Part shown: positions 42,980 through 53,334 of the stretch, piece by piece
Numbering within the stretch: position 1 is the stretch's first letter
Layout of the letters: each line of letters begins with the position of its first letter
Assembly (NCBI GenBank): GCA_019694875.1
Contig: JAIBBC010000002.1
Location: 186,001-250,000 of the forward strand
DNA from: Cyclobacteriaceae bacterium
GTDB lineage: Bacteria; Bacteroidota; Bacteroidia; Cytophagales; Cyclobacteriaceae
Direction of reading: 5' to 3'
DNA length: 64,000 bases
Made by a program: the position numbers and the translations under genes
Notes under the pieces: model-generated
Databases searched by the model: none
What the model was told of the DNA's origin: nothing
What the model saw: the letters and a program-made list of their open reading frames with translations, nothing else

Positions 42980-44674
42980 ATGAACGCTGAAATAACCGGC
43001 ATCACAGCGATCTTCGTGATTACCGTTTTGCTTGCCATCCCGCTCGGAAAATATATAGCGAAAGTTTTTTTGAGTGAGCGTACCGGCCTCGACTTCCTGG
43101 CTCCGGTCGAGAACTTTGTCTACCGAATATGCCGCATCAATCCTCTACAATCTATGGATTGGAGAGAAAATACGAAGGCGATGCTGGTGCTCAACCTGGT
43201 CTTTTTTGTTTGGGCGATGCTTGTGTTACTGACACAAAGCTGGCATCCGTTCTGGAACCCCGACAGTATTGCATCGATGGAGCCCACAACTGCATTTAAC
43301 ACTGCGGTAAGTTTTATGACGAATACGAATTTGCAACATTACAGCGGTGAAACAGGGGCGAGCTATCTCACACAATTGCTGGTATTCTGCTTTTTGCAAT
43401 TTGTAAGTGCGGCCACGGGCATTGCCGCTATGGCATTATTATTTAAAGGAATTATGCAGCGTCAGGTTTCTGACCTGGGTAATTTTTATGTGCTGTTCTT
43501 AAAAAGCTGCACAAGAATTCTGTTGCCAATTTCTATTGTGGTGGCAATTTTTCTTGTGTTTCGCGGAACACCGTCAACCTTTGAAGGTTCGGCCCGGATC
43601 GTTTCGTTGCAAGGTGATACCGTCAATGTTGCGCGGGGCCCCGTTGCCACCATGGTTGCAATCAAGCAGGTAGGCACCAATGGTGGCGGATATTTTGGTC
43701 CGAATTCAACCCATCCGTTCGAAAACCCCGACTACCTCACAAACGCTGTTGAGAATTTTGCCATTCTGATTATTCCCATTGCGCTTGTATTTGCATTTGG
43801 ATACTACATCCGCAAACCAAAAGTGGGATATTCATTCTTTGCCGCGATGACCTTTGTTTTCGTTTCATTCGTGGCGGTCACCGTCTATTTCGAATCAAAA
43901 GGCAATCCGATGATTACGGAAATGGGTATCGACAACTCGGCTGGATCCATGGAAGGTAAAGAGGTGCGGCTTGGCCCGGCTGCCAGTGCATTATGGGGTG
44001 TATCAACAACATCTACTTCAAATGGATCTGTTAATTCTATGCATGACAGTCAGACACCGCTTTCCGGGGGAGTTTACACCCTGGATATGATGATCAATGC
44101 AATTTATGGAGGTGTAGGAGTTGGGTTTATAAACTTTTTTGTGTTTGTCATCATAGCGGTGTTTATATCCGGGTTGATGGTTGGCAGAACGCCCGAATTG
44201 CTCGGAAAGAAAATTGAAGCAAAAGAAGTCAAGATCGCTGCATTGGTTGCAATCCTGCATCCGCTTTTGATTCTCACCGGCACCGCCATAGCTTCTTACG
44301 TACAAAGCAACAACCCCGACATCGGTTGGCTCGCCAATCCTTCTTTCCATGGATTCAGCGAAATGCTTTATGAGTTTACTTCGTCCGCTGCCAACAACGG
44401 TTCCGGTTTTGAAGGCCTCGGTGATGCAACTCCTTTCTGGAATATCCTGTGCGGCTTGTGTATGCTGTTTGGACGATTCATTCCGATTATTGGACCACTG
44501 GCAATTGCCGGCTCACTTGCAGGCAAAAAGTATGTGCCGGAAGGTGCGGGCACGCTGAAAATTGAAAGCCCGGCTTTTATAGCCGTATTGCTGTCGGTGA
44601 TCATCATTATCGCTGCACTCTCTTTCTTCCCGGCCTTAGCGCTTGGTCCTCTGGCTGAATATTTCTCGATGTAA
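42980..44674 (+). CDS. kdpA: Potassium-transporting ATPase subunit KdpA
   Basis: 564 aa, the normal length. About ten membrane helices with the four selectivity-filter regions of the K+ channel-like fold: [40 protein letters not shown], a loop near [12 protein letters not shown], and [20 protein letters not shown]. KdpA binds and translocates K+ in the KdpFABC complex. It follows three very small membrane ORFs and precedes kdpB by 7 bp. Confidence 0.98.
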   Translation: MNAEITGITAIFVITVLLAIPLGKYIAKVFLSERTGLDFLAPVENFVYRICRINPLQSMDWRENTKAMLVLNLVFFVWAMLVLLTQSWHPFWNPDSIASMEPTTAFNTAVSFMTNTNLQHYSGETGASYLTQLLVFCFLQFVSAATGIAAMALLFKGIMQRQVSDLGNFYVLFLKSCTRILLPISIVVAIFLVFRGTPSTFEGSARIVSLQGDTVNVARGPVATMVAIKQVGTNGGGYFGPNSTHPFENPDYLTNAVENFAILIIPIALVFAFGYYIRKPKVGYSFFAAMTFVFVSFVAVTVYFESKGNPMITEMGIDNSAGSMEGKEVRLGPAASALWGVSTTSTSNGSVNSMHDSQTPLSGGVYTLDMMINAIYGGVGVGFINFFVFVIIAVFISGLMVGRTPELLGKKIEAKEVKIAALVAILHPLLILTGTAIASYVQSNNPDIGWLANPSFHGFSEMLYEFTSSAANNGSGFEGLGDATPFWNILCGLCMLFGRFIPIIGPLAIAGSLAGKKYVPEGAGTLKIESPAFIAVLLSVIIIIAALSFFPALALGPLAEYFSM

Positions 44675-44681
44675 TGCAACT

Positions 44682-46757
44682 ATGAATACTATGCGTAAAC
44701 GTGTTAAAAAAGAAATCCGATTGTTTGAGCCAGCGCTGGTGCGTGAGTCGATCAGACAGTCCTTCGTCAAGCTGCGTCCGCGCCTGATGATGAAAAACCC
44801 GGTAATGTTTTGCGTTGAAGTGGGAACAATAATCATGTTCCTGGTGATGATTTATTCCTTTTCTCATGGCGATCAGGGCTCACCCCTTTACAACAGCGTT
44901 ATTTTTGTAGTCCTGTTGCTGACGTTGCTGTTTGCAAATTTTGCCGAAGCAATAGCAGAAGCACGCGGTAAAGCTCAGGCTGATTCGCTCCGCAAAACGC
45001 GGGAAGAAACTCCTGCTAACGTAATTGCCGATAACGGAATCGTGACAACCCGGGCGTCCAGCCAGTTGAAAAAGGGTGACGTATTTATTTGCGAGGCAGG
45101 AGATATCATTCCTTCAGACGGAGAAATAATTGAAGGTATCGCTACGATAGATGAAAGCGCGATAACCGGTGAATCAGCTCCTGTAATCCGGGAATCCGAT
45201 GGTGACAAGAGCTCTGTTACGGGTGGTACCAAGGTGTTGTCTGACCGGATTAAAGTTATGGTTACAACACAACCGGGTGAGAGTTTTCTGGATAAGATGA
45301 TTTCGCTGGTGGAAGGAGCCAGCCGGCAGAAAACACCCAATGAAATTGCACTGACGCTTTTGTTGTCGGGTTTCACGATTGTGTTTCTTCTGGTAACCGT
45401 AACACTCAAACCGTTTGGCGACTATTCACAAACACCGATTTCGATTGGAGCGCTGATCGCGTTGTTCGTTTGCCTGATACCAACAACCATTGGTGGTTTG
45501 CTGTCTGCAATCGGTATTGCCGGAATGGACCGTGCCTTGCAGGCCAATGTAATTTCGAAATCGGGGCGTGCGGTGGAAACAGCCGGAGATCTTGACACTA
45601 TTTTATTAGACAAGACAGGGACCATTACTATCGGCAACCGCAAAGCGACAAATTTTTATGCAGCAGCAGGAGTAACCGAAGACCAACTCATTGAATGTGC
45701 TACCGTTGCCTCATTGTCGGATAACACACCGGAAGGAAAATCCATTGTGGAGCTGGCAGCTTCGAAAGGTTTCCGCCATCCATCGATGATCGGCAACTCA
45801 ACTGATTTGAGTTATGGCTTGCCCGGGGCCCGTGTAATAAAATTTTCGGCAGAGACCCGCTCTTCCGGAATTGAACTCGATGGAAGAAGTATCCGAAAGG
45901 GCGCGTACGATGCTATAAAAAACATGGTTGAAAAACATGGCAATACGTTTCCGGTCGATATAAAGGCTATTGTAGAAAGGATATCGGCCAATGGCGGAAC
46001 ACCCCTTGTTGTAGCTGAGAACTTTAACGTGTTGGGAGCAGTCGAGCTGCAGGATATTGTGAAGCCGGGAATTACAGAACGATTTGAACGTTTGCGTAAA
46101 ATGGGCGTCAAAACAGTTATGGTTACCGGTGACAACCCGTTAACAGCAAAATATATTGCTCAAAAAGCGGGTGTAGATGATTTTATCGCAGAAGCTAAAC
46201 CGGAGGACAAGCTTGCATACATCCGGCAGGAGCAAGCCGCCGGGAAGTTAGTAGCCATGATGGGTGATGGTACCAATGATGCACCAGCGCTGGCGCAGGC
46301 TGATGTAGGCGTTGCCATGAACAGCGGTACGCAGGCTGCCAAAGAAGCAGGTAATATGGTTGACCTGGATAACGATCCTACTAAACTGATCGAGGTAGTT
46401 GAAATCGGAAAGCAATTGTTGATAACCCGTGGTACCCTCACTACTTTTTCAATTGCAAATGATGTTGCGAAATACTTCGCGATCGTGCCTGCGTTGTTCA
46501 TGGCTTCGATTCCTGCGTTGCAGGCGTTGAACATCATGAAACTGGCCAGTCCGGAGAGTGCAATTTTGTCGGCCGTAATTTTCAATGCGATTATTATTCC
46601 GATTCTCATTCCGCTTGCGTTACGGGGTGTCGCCTACAAGCCGGTAGGTGCAGGCGCACTGCTCACGCGCAATCTGTTGATTTACGGACTGGGCGGATTA
46701 ATCGTACCGTTCATTGGTATTAAGCTGATTGATTTATTAATCGCCCCGTTGATTTAA
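44682..46757 (+). CDS. kdpB: Potassium-transporting ATPase ATP-binding subunit KdpB
   Basis: 691 aa from the ATG at 44682, 7 bp after kdpA; an upstream in-frame start at 44643 would lie inside kdpA. P-type ATPase motifs: actuator TGES in [17 protein letters not shown], phosphorylation motif DKTGT in [15 protein letters not shown], and hinge [20 protein letters not shown]. It hydrolyses ATP to drive K+ uptake through KdpA. Second core gene of the operon. Confidence 0.98.
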   Translation: MNTMRKRVKKEIRLFEPALVRESIRQSFVKLRPRLMMKNPVMFCVEVGTIIMFLVMIYSFSHGDQGSPLYNSVIFVVLLLTLLFANFAEAIAEARGKAQADSLRKTREETPANVIADNGIVTTRASSQLKKGDVFICEAGDIIPSDGEIIEGIATIDESAITGESAPVIRESDGDKSSVTGGTKVLSDRIKVMVTTQPGESFLDKMISLVEGASRQKTPNEIALTLLLSGFTIVFLLVTVTLKPFGDYSQTPISIGALIALFVCLIPTTIGGLLSAIGIAGMDRALQANVISKSGRAVETAGDLDTILLDKTGTITIGNRKATNFYAAAGVTEDQLIECATVASLSDNTPEGKSIVELAASKGFRHPSMIGNSTDLSYGLPGARVIKFSAETRSSGIELDGRSIRKGAYDAIKNMVEKHGNTFPVDIKAIVERISANGGTPLVVAENFNVLGAVELQDIVKPGITERFERLRKMGVKTVMVTGDNPLTAKYIAQKAGVDDFIAEAKPEDKLAYIRQEQAAGKLVAMMGDGTNDAPALAQADVGVAMNSGTQAAKEAGNMVDLDNDPTKLIEVVEIGKQLLITRGTLTTFSIANDVAKYFAIVPALFMASIPALQALNIMKLASPESAILSAVIFNAIIIPILIPLALRGVAYKPVGAGALLTRNLLIYGLGGLIVPFIGIKLIDLLIAPLI

Positions 46758-46770
46758 AAAGAGAACACGT

Positions 46771-47331
46771 ATGAAAACATATTTTATAATTGCCATCAAG
46801 TTAACGTTTATTACCATGTTAATTTTCGGAGTTGGCTATCCGTTGTTGATAACCTTAGCGGGAAGGTTAGCTCCCGGCAGAGGTGAAGGTGAAGTTATTA
46901 TGGCAGATAACCAGATACGCGGCTTCGAACTGATCGGACAAAAATTCGACAACGACCGGTATTTTAACAGCCGCCCGTCAGCGGTTGATTACAACGCTGG
47001 CGCAACAGGCGGCTCCAATAAAGGACCAACAAATCCGGAATATCTCCAACAGGTGAAAGCCAGGATAGATACATTTCTGGTTCGTAATCCAACCGTAAAA
47101 AAAGACCAGATTCCGGTAGATCTTGTCACTGCTTCAGGAGGAGGTTTGGATCCGCATATTTCTCCCGAAGCCGCTTACATACAGGTTGACAGAATTTCGC
47201 GTGTGCGTAACGTCAGCCGGGAAAAAGTAAAAGCACTTGTTGATCAGCATGTTGAACAACCCCTGTTAAATATGGGTACATCCCGTGTTCATGTGCTGCG
47301 ACTAAACCTGGCGCTTGACAGATTGAATTGA
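46771..47331 (+). CDS. kdpC: Potassium-transporting ATPase subunit KdpC
   Basis: 186 aa. One N-terminal membrane helix (KLTFITMLIFGVGYPLLITL), then FELIGQKFDNDRYFNSRPSA, SGGGLDPHISPEAAYIQVDR and VKALVDQHVEQPLL, all family hallmarks. KdpC stabilises the KdpB-ATP interaction from the periplasmic side. It starts 13 bp after kdpB. Confidence 0.97.
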   Translation: MKTYFIIAIKLTFITMLIFGVGYPLLITLAGRLAPGRGEGEVIMADNQIRGFELIGQKFDNDRYFNSRPSAVDYNAGATGGSNKGPTNPEYLQQVKARIDTFLVRNPTVKKDQIPVDLVTASGGGLDPHISPEAAYIQVDRISRVRNVSREKVKALVDQHVEQPLLNMGTSRVHVLRLNLALDRLN

Positions 47332-47358
47332 ATTTTAAACTATATTGATAATTCCGAA

Positions 47359-48432
47359 ATGAAAAAGATAATACTGTTCGCTTTAATTTTGATTTCCCTC
47401 GCTTCGGTTGCACAGGATGAGTCCTCGTCTCCGCTAACGTTCTCGGGTTACGTGGAAACATATTACGTGTATGACTTCAATCAACCGGAAAGCAATGTTC
47501 GTCCATCCTTTATATATTCTTACAATCGTCATAATGAGGTAAATCTTAACCTGGGGTTTGTCAAAGCTTCTTACAATACCGATCAGGTTCGCGCCAACCT
47601 TGCCTTGATGACCGGTACGTACGCGAACGCGAACCTGGCGGCTGAACCCGGAGTGTTAAAAAATGTGCTGGAAGCCAATGCGGGTGTAAAACTTTCCAGA
47701 AATAAAAACCTGTGGGTGGATGCCGGGATATTTGCTTCGCACATCGGGTTCGAAAGCGCCATTGGAAAAGACTGCTGGAATCTTACCCGAAGCATGCTGG
47801 CCGACAATACTCCTTATTATGAAGCGGGCGCAAAGGTGTCATATACTACCGATGACGGCAGGTGGTTTGTTTCGGCACTTGTGCTGAACGGCTGGCAGCG
47901 GATTCATCGCGTGGATGGAAATTCATTGCCTTCATTCGGAACACAGGTGACGTTTAAACCGAACAGCGCAGTTACGCTTAACAGCAGCAGCTTAATTGGC
48001 ACCGACAAACCTGACAGTGCCCGGCAGATGCGATACTTTCATAACTTTTACGGAATTTTTCAACTTTCGCAGAAGTTGGGTATAACGATTGGGTTTGACT
48101 ACGGGGTAGAAGAAAAATCCCCGGAAACATCCTCAACCAACCCGTGGTATTCGCCCGTGATGATCGTACGGTATAATGTTACCGGGAAATTAGCCGTTGC
48201 TGCAAGAGCAGAGTATTACCAGGATAAAGCAGGAGTTATCATCAGCACCAGCACACCCAGCGGATTTAAAACCACCGGCATTTCATTAAATTTAGATTAT
48301 GCCATAAGTCCTAATGTGCTATGGCGTGCGGAAATCCGCAACCTGCATAGTGAAGATAAAGTTTTCATTAAAGATTCGCACACCACGTCCGGCAACACCT
48401 TTATCGCAACAGCGTTGTCAGTCAGTTTTTAA
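47359..48432 (+). CDS. Outer-membrane porin of the kdp operon
   Basis: 357 aa with a signal peptide (ILFALILISLASVAQ). Typical porin strands with aromatic girdles follow: LTFSGYVETYYVYDFNQPES, SYNRHNEVNLNLGFVKASYN, and the closing strand FIATALSVSF, which ends in an aromatic residue. It resembles the BBP2/DUF1597-type outer-membrane beta-barrels found in many Bacteroidota kdp operons. It lies 27 bp after kdpC and 2 bp before the kdpD-like gene. It may let K+ or another solute into the periplasm when the pump is induced; that is inference. Confidence 0.85.
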   Translation: MKKIILFALILISLASVAQDESSSPLTFSGYVETYYVYDFNQPESNVRPSFIYSYNRHNEVNLNLGFVKASYNTDQVRANLALMTGTYANANLAAEPGVLKNVLEANAGVKLSRNKNLWVDAGIFASHIGFESAIGKDCWNLTRSMLADNTPYYEAGAKVSYTTDDGRWFVSALVLNGWQRIHRVDGNSLPSFGTQVTFKPNSAVTLNSSSLIGTDKPDSARQMRYFHNFYGIFQLSQKLGITIGFDYGVEEKSPETSSTNPWYSPVMIVRYNVTGKLAVAARAEYYQDKAGVIISTSTPSGFKTTGISLNLDYAISPNVLWRAEIRNLHSEDKVFIKDSHTTSGNTFIATALSVSF

Positions 48433-48434
48433 CC

Positions 48435-49556
48435 ATGAGTGAACGCGAGCAATCGGTTGAGCATTTTTTGAACCTGATTCGTAAAAGCAGGCGAGGAAAG
48501 TTCAAGATCTATATCGGGATGAGTGCCGGTGTGGGAAAAACCTTCCGAATGCTACAGGAGGCTCACAGTTTGATGCGGAACGGAGCAGATGTGCAGATCG
48601 GGTATATCGAAACTCATAATAGGAAAGAGACGCATGACTTGCTGGCAGGAATTCCGGTAATTGAACGCAAACACACCTACTACAAAGGCAAGGAACTTGA
48701 GGAGATGGACCTTCAGGCTATCCTGAACGTGCATCCGGATATTGTGCTGGTAGATGAGTTGGCGCATACTAATATTGAGGGAAGCAAGCACGAAAAACGC
48801 TGGCAGGATGTACTTGAATTACTGGATGCCGGCATTAATGTAATCAGTGCTGTCAACATTCAGCATATTGAAAGTTTGCACGAGGATGTGCTTAAAATCA
48901 CAGGCGTTGATGTGAAGGAACGAATTCCCGATCGGGTGCTGCAGTTGGCTGATGAGGTAGTAAACATTGACCTGACATCCGATGAGCTTATTGACAGGTT
49001 GCGGGAAGGAAAGATTTATCACCCTTCCAAGATCGACACAGCTCTTCGTAACTTTTTTCAGTCCGAAAAAATATTGCAGTTACGGGAACTTGCATTGAAA
49101 GAGGTTGCTTCACAGGTTGAGCGTAAAGTAGACACGGAAGTTGTGAACGATAAGCTGCGGCATGAAAGATTTTTGGCTTGCATCAGCACGAATCATGAAA
49201 CCGCAAAAATGATAATTCGGAAAACAGCCCGGCTGGCGAGCTATTATAATTCAAAATGGTATGTACTGTATGTGCAAACTCCAAAGGAGGGAGCTAACCG
49301 CATTAAGCTCTCTGTTCAGCGGCATCTCATCAACAATTTTAAAACTGCTACAGAATTGGGTGGTGAGGTGCTTCAGATAAAGAGCAGAAATGTTCCGGCT
49401 GAGATTGCGAGAGTAGCAGAAGAAAAACACATAACCACGGTTTGTATCGGTAAACCCCGCCTCCGACTTTGGAAAATCATCCTGAAAACAAATGTGTTTA
49501 ACCAGTTGCTTGGAAAGCTCTCAGCTTCTGATATTGATGTAATTATCCTGTCATGA
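48435..49556 (+). CDS. kdpD: KdpD N-terminal domain protein (split KdpD)
   Basis: 373 aa, matching only the N-terminal cytoplasmic half of classical KdpD (about 900 aa). Walker A is FKIYIGMSAGVGKTFRMLQE (Lys35), then VDELAHTNIEGSKHEKRWQD and INVISAVNIQHIESLHEDV. A universal-stress-protein-like domain occupies about 240-373 and includes RKTARLASYYNSKWYVLYVQ. There is no DHp or ATPase domain. The stop overlaps by 4 bp the start of a separate transmembrane histidine kinase, so the sensor is encoded as two polypeptides that probably interact. Confidence 0.92.
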   Translation: MSEREQSVEHFLNLIRKSRRGKFKIYIGMSAGVGKTFRMLQEAHSLMRNGADVQIGYIETHNRKETHDLLAGIPVIERKHTYYKGKELEEMDLQAILNVHPDIVLVDELAHTNIEGSKHEKRWQDVLELLDAGINVISAVNIQHIESLHEDVLKITGVDVKERIPDRVLQLADEVVNIDLTSDELIDRLREGKIYHPSKIDTALRNFFQSEKILQLRELALKEVASQVERKVDTEVVNDKLRHERFLACISTNHETAKMIIRKTARLASYYNSKWYVLYVQTPKEGANRIKLSVQRHLINNFKTATELGGEVLQIKSRNVPAEIARVAEEKHITTVCIGKPRLRLWKIILKTNVFNQLLGKLSASDIDVIILS

Positions 49557-51274
49557 GTATCAAGAAAAAAGTTGCGTGGGGTGTTTTGTTTCTCTTCGGA
49601 GTGATCATTGGGATAGCAGCGGTGGGTGTTTATTATTTGAAAACACTTTCCGGTGAATCGGAGAACATCCTCAAAAACAATTACGAGTCGCTGGAATATA
49701 CAAAGGCGATTATTGAGAGTAGCGACAGCCTGGCAGCCGATAGCATACGATCCATTGAAAAAATTGAGAAGAATCTGCAAGCTCAGGAAGCAAACATAAC
49801 AGAACCCGGTGAACAGGAGTTTACCCGGAAATTACGCGTTTATGTGGAGCAGGTTAAAAATAAAGGTATAAGCGACTCGACTATTATTGGTATCCGTCAG
49901 GCAGCATTGCAGATTCAGGAAATCAACATGGCGTCTATCATTCGCAAAAATGATGTTTCGCGGGAGACGGCACGAAAGGCTTCCGGTTACCTGATGATTA
50001 TCGGTACCATTTGCACGCTGATTGCACTCTCCTTTATTATCAATTTTCCGGGCTATATCGCCAACCCGATTATTCGGTTGAAAGACAGTATCCAGTCGAT
50101 CGCAAACAGAAATTATGAAGAGCGCCTGCATTTCGATCGCAACGATGAATTCCGGGAACTTGCGGAAGCATTTAACCTGATGGCGGAGAAGCTTGATGAA
50201 TATGAACACAGCAATCTGGCCAAAATATTGTTTGAAAAGAAGCGCATCGAAACCATTATCGACCGGATGAATGATCCCGTGATCGGTTTAGATGAAAAAG
50301 GACAGGTTGTTTTCGTAAATGATCAGGCCCTGAGCTTACTGAATCTCAAACGACATGATGTTGTCGGGAAATATGCTCCCGATATTGCTGTTAACAACGA
50401 TCTTTTCCGAAACCTGATTCGCAAAGAGAGTGATGGTTCTGCAGCGCTTCTTAAGGCAGTGGTCGGAAGTAAGGATAACTACTTCACGCGGGAGTCAACT
50501 GTAATTCACTATACACCCACCGGTGAAACCCAACCGGTTTCTATCGGGCAGGTGATTATTTTGAAGAATATTACTTCATATAAAGAGCTGGACTTAGCCA
50601 AGACAAATTTTATCGCCACCATCAGCCATGAACTCAAAACGCCAATCGCTTCGCTGCAAATGGGTGTTAAACTGTTGCAGGATAAGCGTGTCGGCCAGAT
50701 GAATGCCGAACAGATAAATATTGTGTCATCCCTGGAAAGCGAGATGATTCGGCTGTCAAAGATAACGAATGAGCTCCTGGATCTGTCGCAAGTGGAAACC
50801 GGTAACATCAAGCTGAATATTCGCAGCGCCACACCTCAGGACATTATTCCGGTTGCATTGGAAGCTGTAAAATTTCAGGCGGAAAGAAAGCAGATAACGC
50901 TGAACGGTCGGTTGGAGGCTCCAACCCAAACCGTAAACGCGGATGTCGATAAAACTACATGGGTTTTGGTGAACCTGTTAACCAACGCAATCCGGTACAG
51001 CCCCGAAAACGGAACGATCAAGCTCGCCTGCGAGATTCAAGGAAAGAACATTGTGTTCACCGTTATCGATGAAGGCCCGGGAATTGAGCAAAAATACCTT
51101 GCCCGGTTATTTGAAAAATTTTACCAGGTTCCGGGAACACCTTCGGGCACCGGTTTAGGCCTCGCAATTTCAAAAGAGTTTATTGAAGCACAACAAGGCT
51201 CAATAGGTGTGTATAGTGAGCTTGGAAAAGGCAGCAGTTTTTATTTCACATTGCCGGTTATTGCCGTCCATTAA
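49553..51274 (+). CDS. HAMP/PAS sensor histidine kinase partnered with split KdpD
   Basis: 573 aa. Membrane helices at about 8-27 and 143-165 flank a roughly 115-residue periplasmic helical region. HAMP follows (NPIIRLKDSIQSIANRNYEE), then PAS (EKKRIETIIDRMNDPVIGLD), the H-box in FIATISHELKTPIASLQMGV (His about 359), and ATPase boxes LVNLLTNAIRYSPENG, VIDEGPGIEQKYLA and GTGLGLAISKEFI. The order differs from KdpD, whose four-helix membrane domain lacks a periplasmic loop. It overlaps the KdpD-like gene by 4 bp. No response regulator follows; the NtrC-type protein at 39865 is the nearest candidate. Confidence 0.93.
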   Translation: MSIKKKVAWGVLFLFGVIIGIAAVGVYYLKTLSGESENILKNNYESLEYTKAIIESSDSLAADSIRSIEKIEKNLQAQEANITEPGEQEFTRKLRVYVEQVKNKGISDSTIIGIRQAALQIQEINMASIIRKNDVSRETARKASGYLMIIGTICTLIALSFIINFPGYIANPIIRLKDSIQSIANRNYEERLHFDRNDEFRELAEAFNLMAEKLDEYEHSNLAKILFEKKRIETIIDRMNDPVIGLDEKGQVVFVNDQALSLLNLKRHDVVGKYAPDIAVNNDLFRNLIRKESDGSAALLKAVVGSKDNYFTRESTVIHYTPTGETQPVSIGQVIILKNITSYKELDLAKTNFIATISHELKTPIASLQMGVKLLQDKRVGQMNAEQINIVSSLESEMIRLSKITNELLDLSQVETGNIKLNIRSATPQDIIPVALEAVKFQAERKQITLNGRLEAPTQTVNADVDKTTWVLVNLLTNAIRYSPENGTIKLACEIQGKNIVFTVIDEGPGIEQKYLARLFEKFYQVPGTPSGTGLGLAISKEFIEAQQGSIGVYSELGKGSSFYFTLPVIAVH

Positions 51275-51305
51275 TACGCTTCCGGCTCACGAACCTGAGT
51301 GTAAT

Positions 51306-51770
51306 TTACCCTTTCGGTGATTCGTTCGTCTTGAACACGCGTAACAAAATCGTGTACACATAACATCCCGCGCAGAACGACAGGAACGATTCCAGGAAAG
51401 AGAATACCGTGATCGTTGCGGTGAGAATTAACGTAGCTGTGGTGTAGTTGGCAAAATATGTGGCGAGCATTGCCAATGAAAAAGTCAGCCCGACACCGGC
51501 AGCAAACCGCTTCGGTCCCTGATCCACCGGTTTAAACCCTAACGTTAAAACCCTTGTGATCCCGGCAGCGCTAATGGCGAACGGGCTGAACTTGTTTAGC
51601 CTGAATGTGCGGAGAAAGAAATCGACAGCCAGTAACCCGATAGAAGCCCAGTGCGGGTTGAGTAAAATCACAATCGACAATACAAATACATGCAGCGCGA
51701 TAACCCTTACTTTGTTTTCGTTAACGGATACGAAATCTACGGGGCAGGATAAGGAATTCTCGGAAATCAT
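51306..51770 (-). CDS. DUF4395 membrane protein
   Basis: 154 aa. Starts SCPVDFVSVNENKVRVIALH, the DUF4395 opening, and has four membrane helices with GFKPVDQGPKRFAAGVGLTF in the middle and FLESFLSFCAGCYVYTILLR near the end. The CxxC-like SFCAGC plus the N-terminal Cys are conserved in this family and suggest a thiol function. It starts 4 bp after the stop of the sterol desaturase-like gene. Confidence 0.88.
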   Translation of the reverse strand: MISENSLSCPVDFVSVNENKVRVIALHVFVLSIVILLNPHWASIGLLAVDFFLRTFRLNKFSPFAISAAGITRVLTLGFKPVDQGPKRFAAGVGLTFSLAMLATYFANYTTATLILTATITVFSFLESFLSFCAGCYVYTILLRVFKTNESPKG

Positions 51771-51774
51771 AAGT

Positions 51775-53031
51775 TTATTGTTTTTTAAATCTGTCGAAGC
51801 GTTTAAGATTTCGGGCGTATATGAACTGATAGTAGTTTTTCTCTACCAGTTCGAGCGAACATACGCTAATCAATATGAGGACACTCACGGTAAACGTAGT
51901 AAAGCTGTGTGCCCAGTAGCAGACCGCTCCGAGAAGCAGCACACCCCGTGTGATTTCAACAAAATAAATCCAGCGCTGTAACTCCAGCATGGCTCCGCAA
52001 TTGATCAGCGTGAGCAGGATAACGGTTACAGCCAATGTTATCTCAACTTTATCAAGCCCCGGGTAGAGCAGGATAAAGAAGAACAGTCCGGCAAGCGCTG
52101 CAATAATCTGGACATTTAAATAAGCGCGGAATCTGAACGTATGGCGCGGAGCAGCTTTGCGAGGAAGAAATTTCGCTTCCAGAGCAGGGCGAATCTCCTG
52201 ATCAAGCAGCTCCGGTTTGCCAAAAATAATCTTGACTGATTTCCACACACTGCCACTCCGTCTGCAGGCTTCCCATAGTTCTGCATAATAATGAAAATGC
52301 TGCCATAAGAAACTGTAGCTTTTCAGCGGATGGGTTAATCCGTAAACCGGCTTCTCTTCTTCCTTTTGAAACGTGCCGAACAACTTGTCCCAAAACACAA
52401 AGATGTCGCCATAATTTTTGTTCAGGTATTTTTCATTGGACGCATGATGTACACCGTGATGAGAGGGAGTAATAAAAATGTATTCAAGCCATCCGAGTTT
52501 ACCGATCACCTGGGTGTGTGTAAAGAACGAATACGTTCCGTGGACTATCAGGATCGTAATCACCATGGCAGGGTGGAAGCCGAGAAAGGGCAAAACACAC
52601 CAGAACAAATTCCGGATCAGTGCCTGGAGCACGGTAATCCTTGCGGAAACTGTGTAATTGAATTCTTCACTCTGATGGTGCACCACGTGTGCCCCCCAAA
52701 ACAGATTTATTTCATGCCCCAGGCGGTGATACCAGTACCAGACAAAGTCGGTTGCCAGCAACAGAATAAGCCAAACAAGCCAGCGGTTTGGAATCTGATA
52801 GAGTGCAAAATTTTCGTAAACGTAGTAATAGAGTGCGTAGAAGCTCGCAGTAATAAGAAGGCTGAGCAGCCGTTCGGCAATTCCGACTGAAATATTGGTT
52901 ATGGCATTTTCGTAGGTAAACAGGTTGCTCCGGCCTTTTTTGCGGGCGTACCAATACTCCAGTGCCGTGAAGAGCAGAAATGCGGGTACTACGAACGCAG
53001 CGAAGTTCATAATCGGCTGATTTTCCCTCAA
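51775..53031 (-). CDS. Sterol desaturase/fatty acid hydroxylase family membrane protein
   Basis: 418 aa. The histidine clusters of di-iron membrane hydroxylases are clear: WYWYHRLGHEINLFWGAHVV continuing HHQSEEFN, then FFTHTQVIGKLGW, and TPSHHGVHHASNEKYLNKNY. Several membrane helices flank them, and four more hydrophobic segments form a C-terminal extension (about 300-400). The enzyme hydroxylates or desaturates a lipid using O2. An internal ATG at 53010 is an alternative start. It is followed directly by the DUF4395 gene. Confidence 0.9.
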   Translation of the reverse strand: MRENQPIMNFAAFVVPAFLLFTALEYWYARKKGRSNLFTYENAITNISVGIAERLLSLLITASFYALYYYVYENFALYQIPNRWLVWLILLLATDFVWYWYHRLGHEINLFWGAHVVHHQSEEFNYTVSARITVLQALIRNLFWCVLPFLGFHPAMVITILIVHGTYSFFTHTQVIGKLGWLEYIFITPSHHGVHHASNEKYLNKNYGDIFVFWDKLFGTFQKEEEKPVYGLTHPLKSYSFLWQHFHYYAELWEACRRSGSVWKSVKIIFGKPELLDQEIRPALEAKFLPRKAAPRHTFRFRAYLNVQIIAALAGLFFFILLYPGLDKVEITLAVTVILLTLINCGAMLELQRWIYFVEITRGVLLLGAVCYWAHSFTTFTVSVLILISVCSLELVEKNYYQFIYARNLKRFDRFKKQ

Positions 53032-53108
53032 AAGTAAAAATATTTCTTAAAGTCTACTAAATCCATAGACTTTATTGGTAAAATGAAATTTACTGATACT
53101 TTTGTAAA

Positions 53109-53211
53109 AGATTTATACAGAAGGGAGAAGAGACGGACTCAATGATCCCCTGGCAACTTCCGGTAACGGATCAGTGCCAATCCGCCCAAAAAAACAGGGA
53201 ACTATAAATTT
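53109..53211 (+). promoter_or_regulatory. SAM-I (S-box) riboswitch
   Basis: The aptamer order is present: P1 ATTTATA (53111-53117) pairs perfectly with TATAAAT (53203-53209). Between them are GAGACGGACTCAATGATC, CCCTGGCAACTT and CAGTGCCAATCC, which match the S-box core (ATGA-CCC-GGCAAC ... GTGCCAA-CC). S-boxes usually turn off methionine or SAM genes when SAM is plentiful. The downstream genes here are not classical ones. Confidence 0.87.
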
Positions 53212-53239
53212 TATGCGCGCATGAAGCAGAAACACACCA

Positions 53240-53300
53240 CTCCATGATTCCCGGGCCATCCATGATCGGCCCCGAATCCGGTTCTCCGAACCACTTTTTT
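53240..53300 (+). terminator. Probable expression platform of the SAM riboswitch
   Basis: GGTTC-TCC-GAACC (53280-53292) is followed by ACTTTTTT (53293-53300), a short intrinsic terminator 35 bp before the ATP-grasp start. Just upstream, GATTC..GGGCC (from 53246) pairs imperfectly with GGCCCCGAATC, which overlaps the terminator side and could be the competing helix. Confidence 0.6.
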
Positions 53301-53334
53301 AAAATCAATTCTTTACGCCTTTACTTTTTTTCAA

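Noticed and set aside
45422-46609. Minus-strand ORFs opposite kdpB
   Set aside because: Mirror frames of a strongly conserved P-type ATPase.
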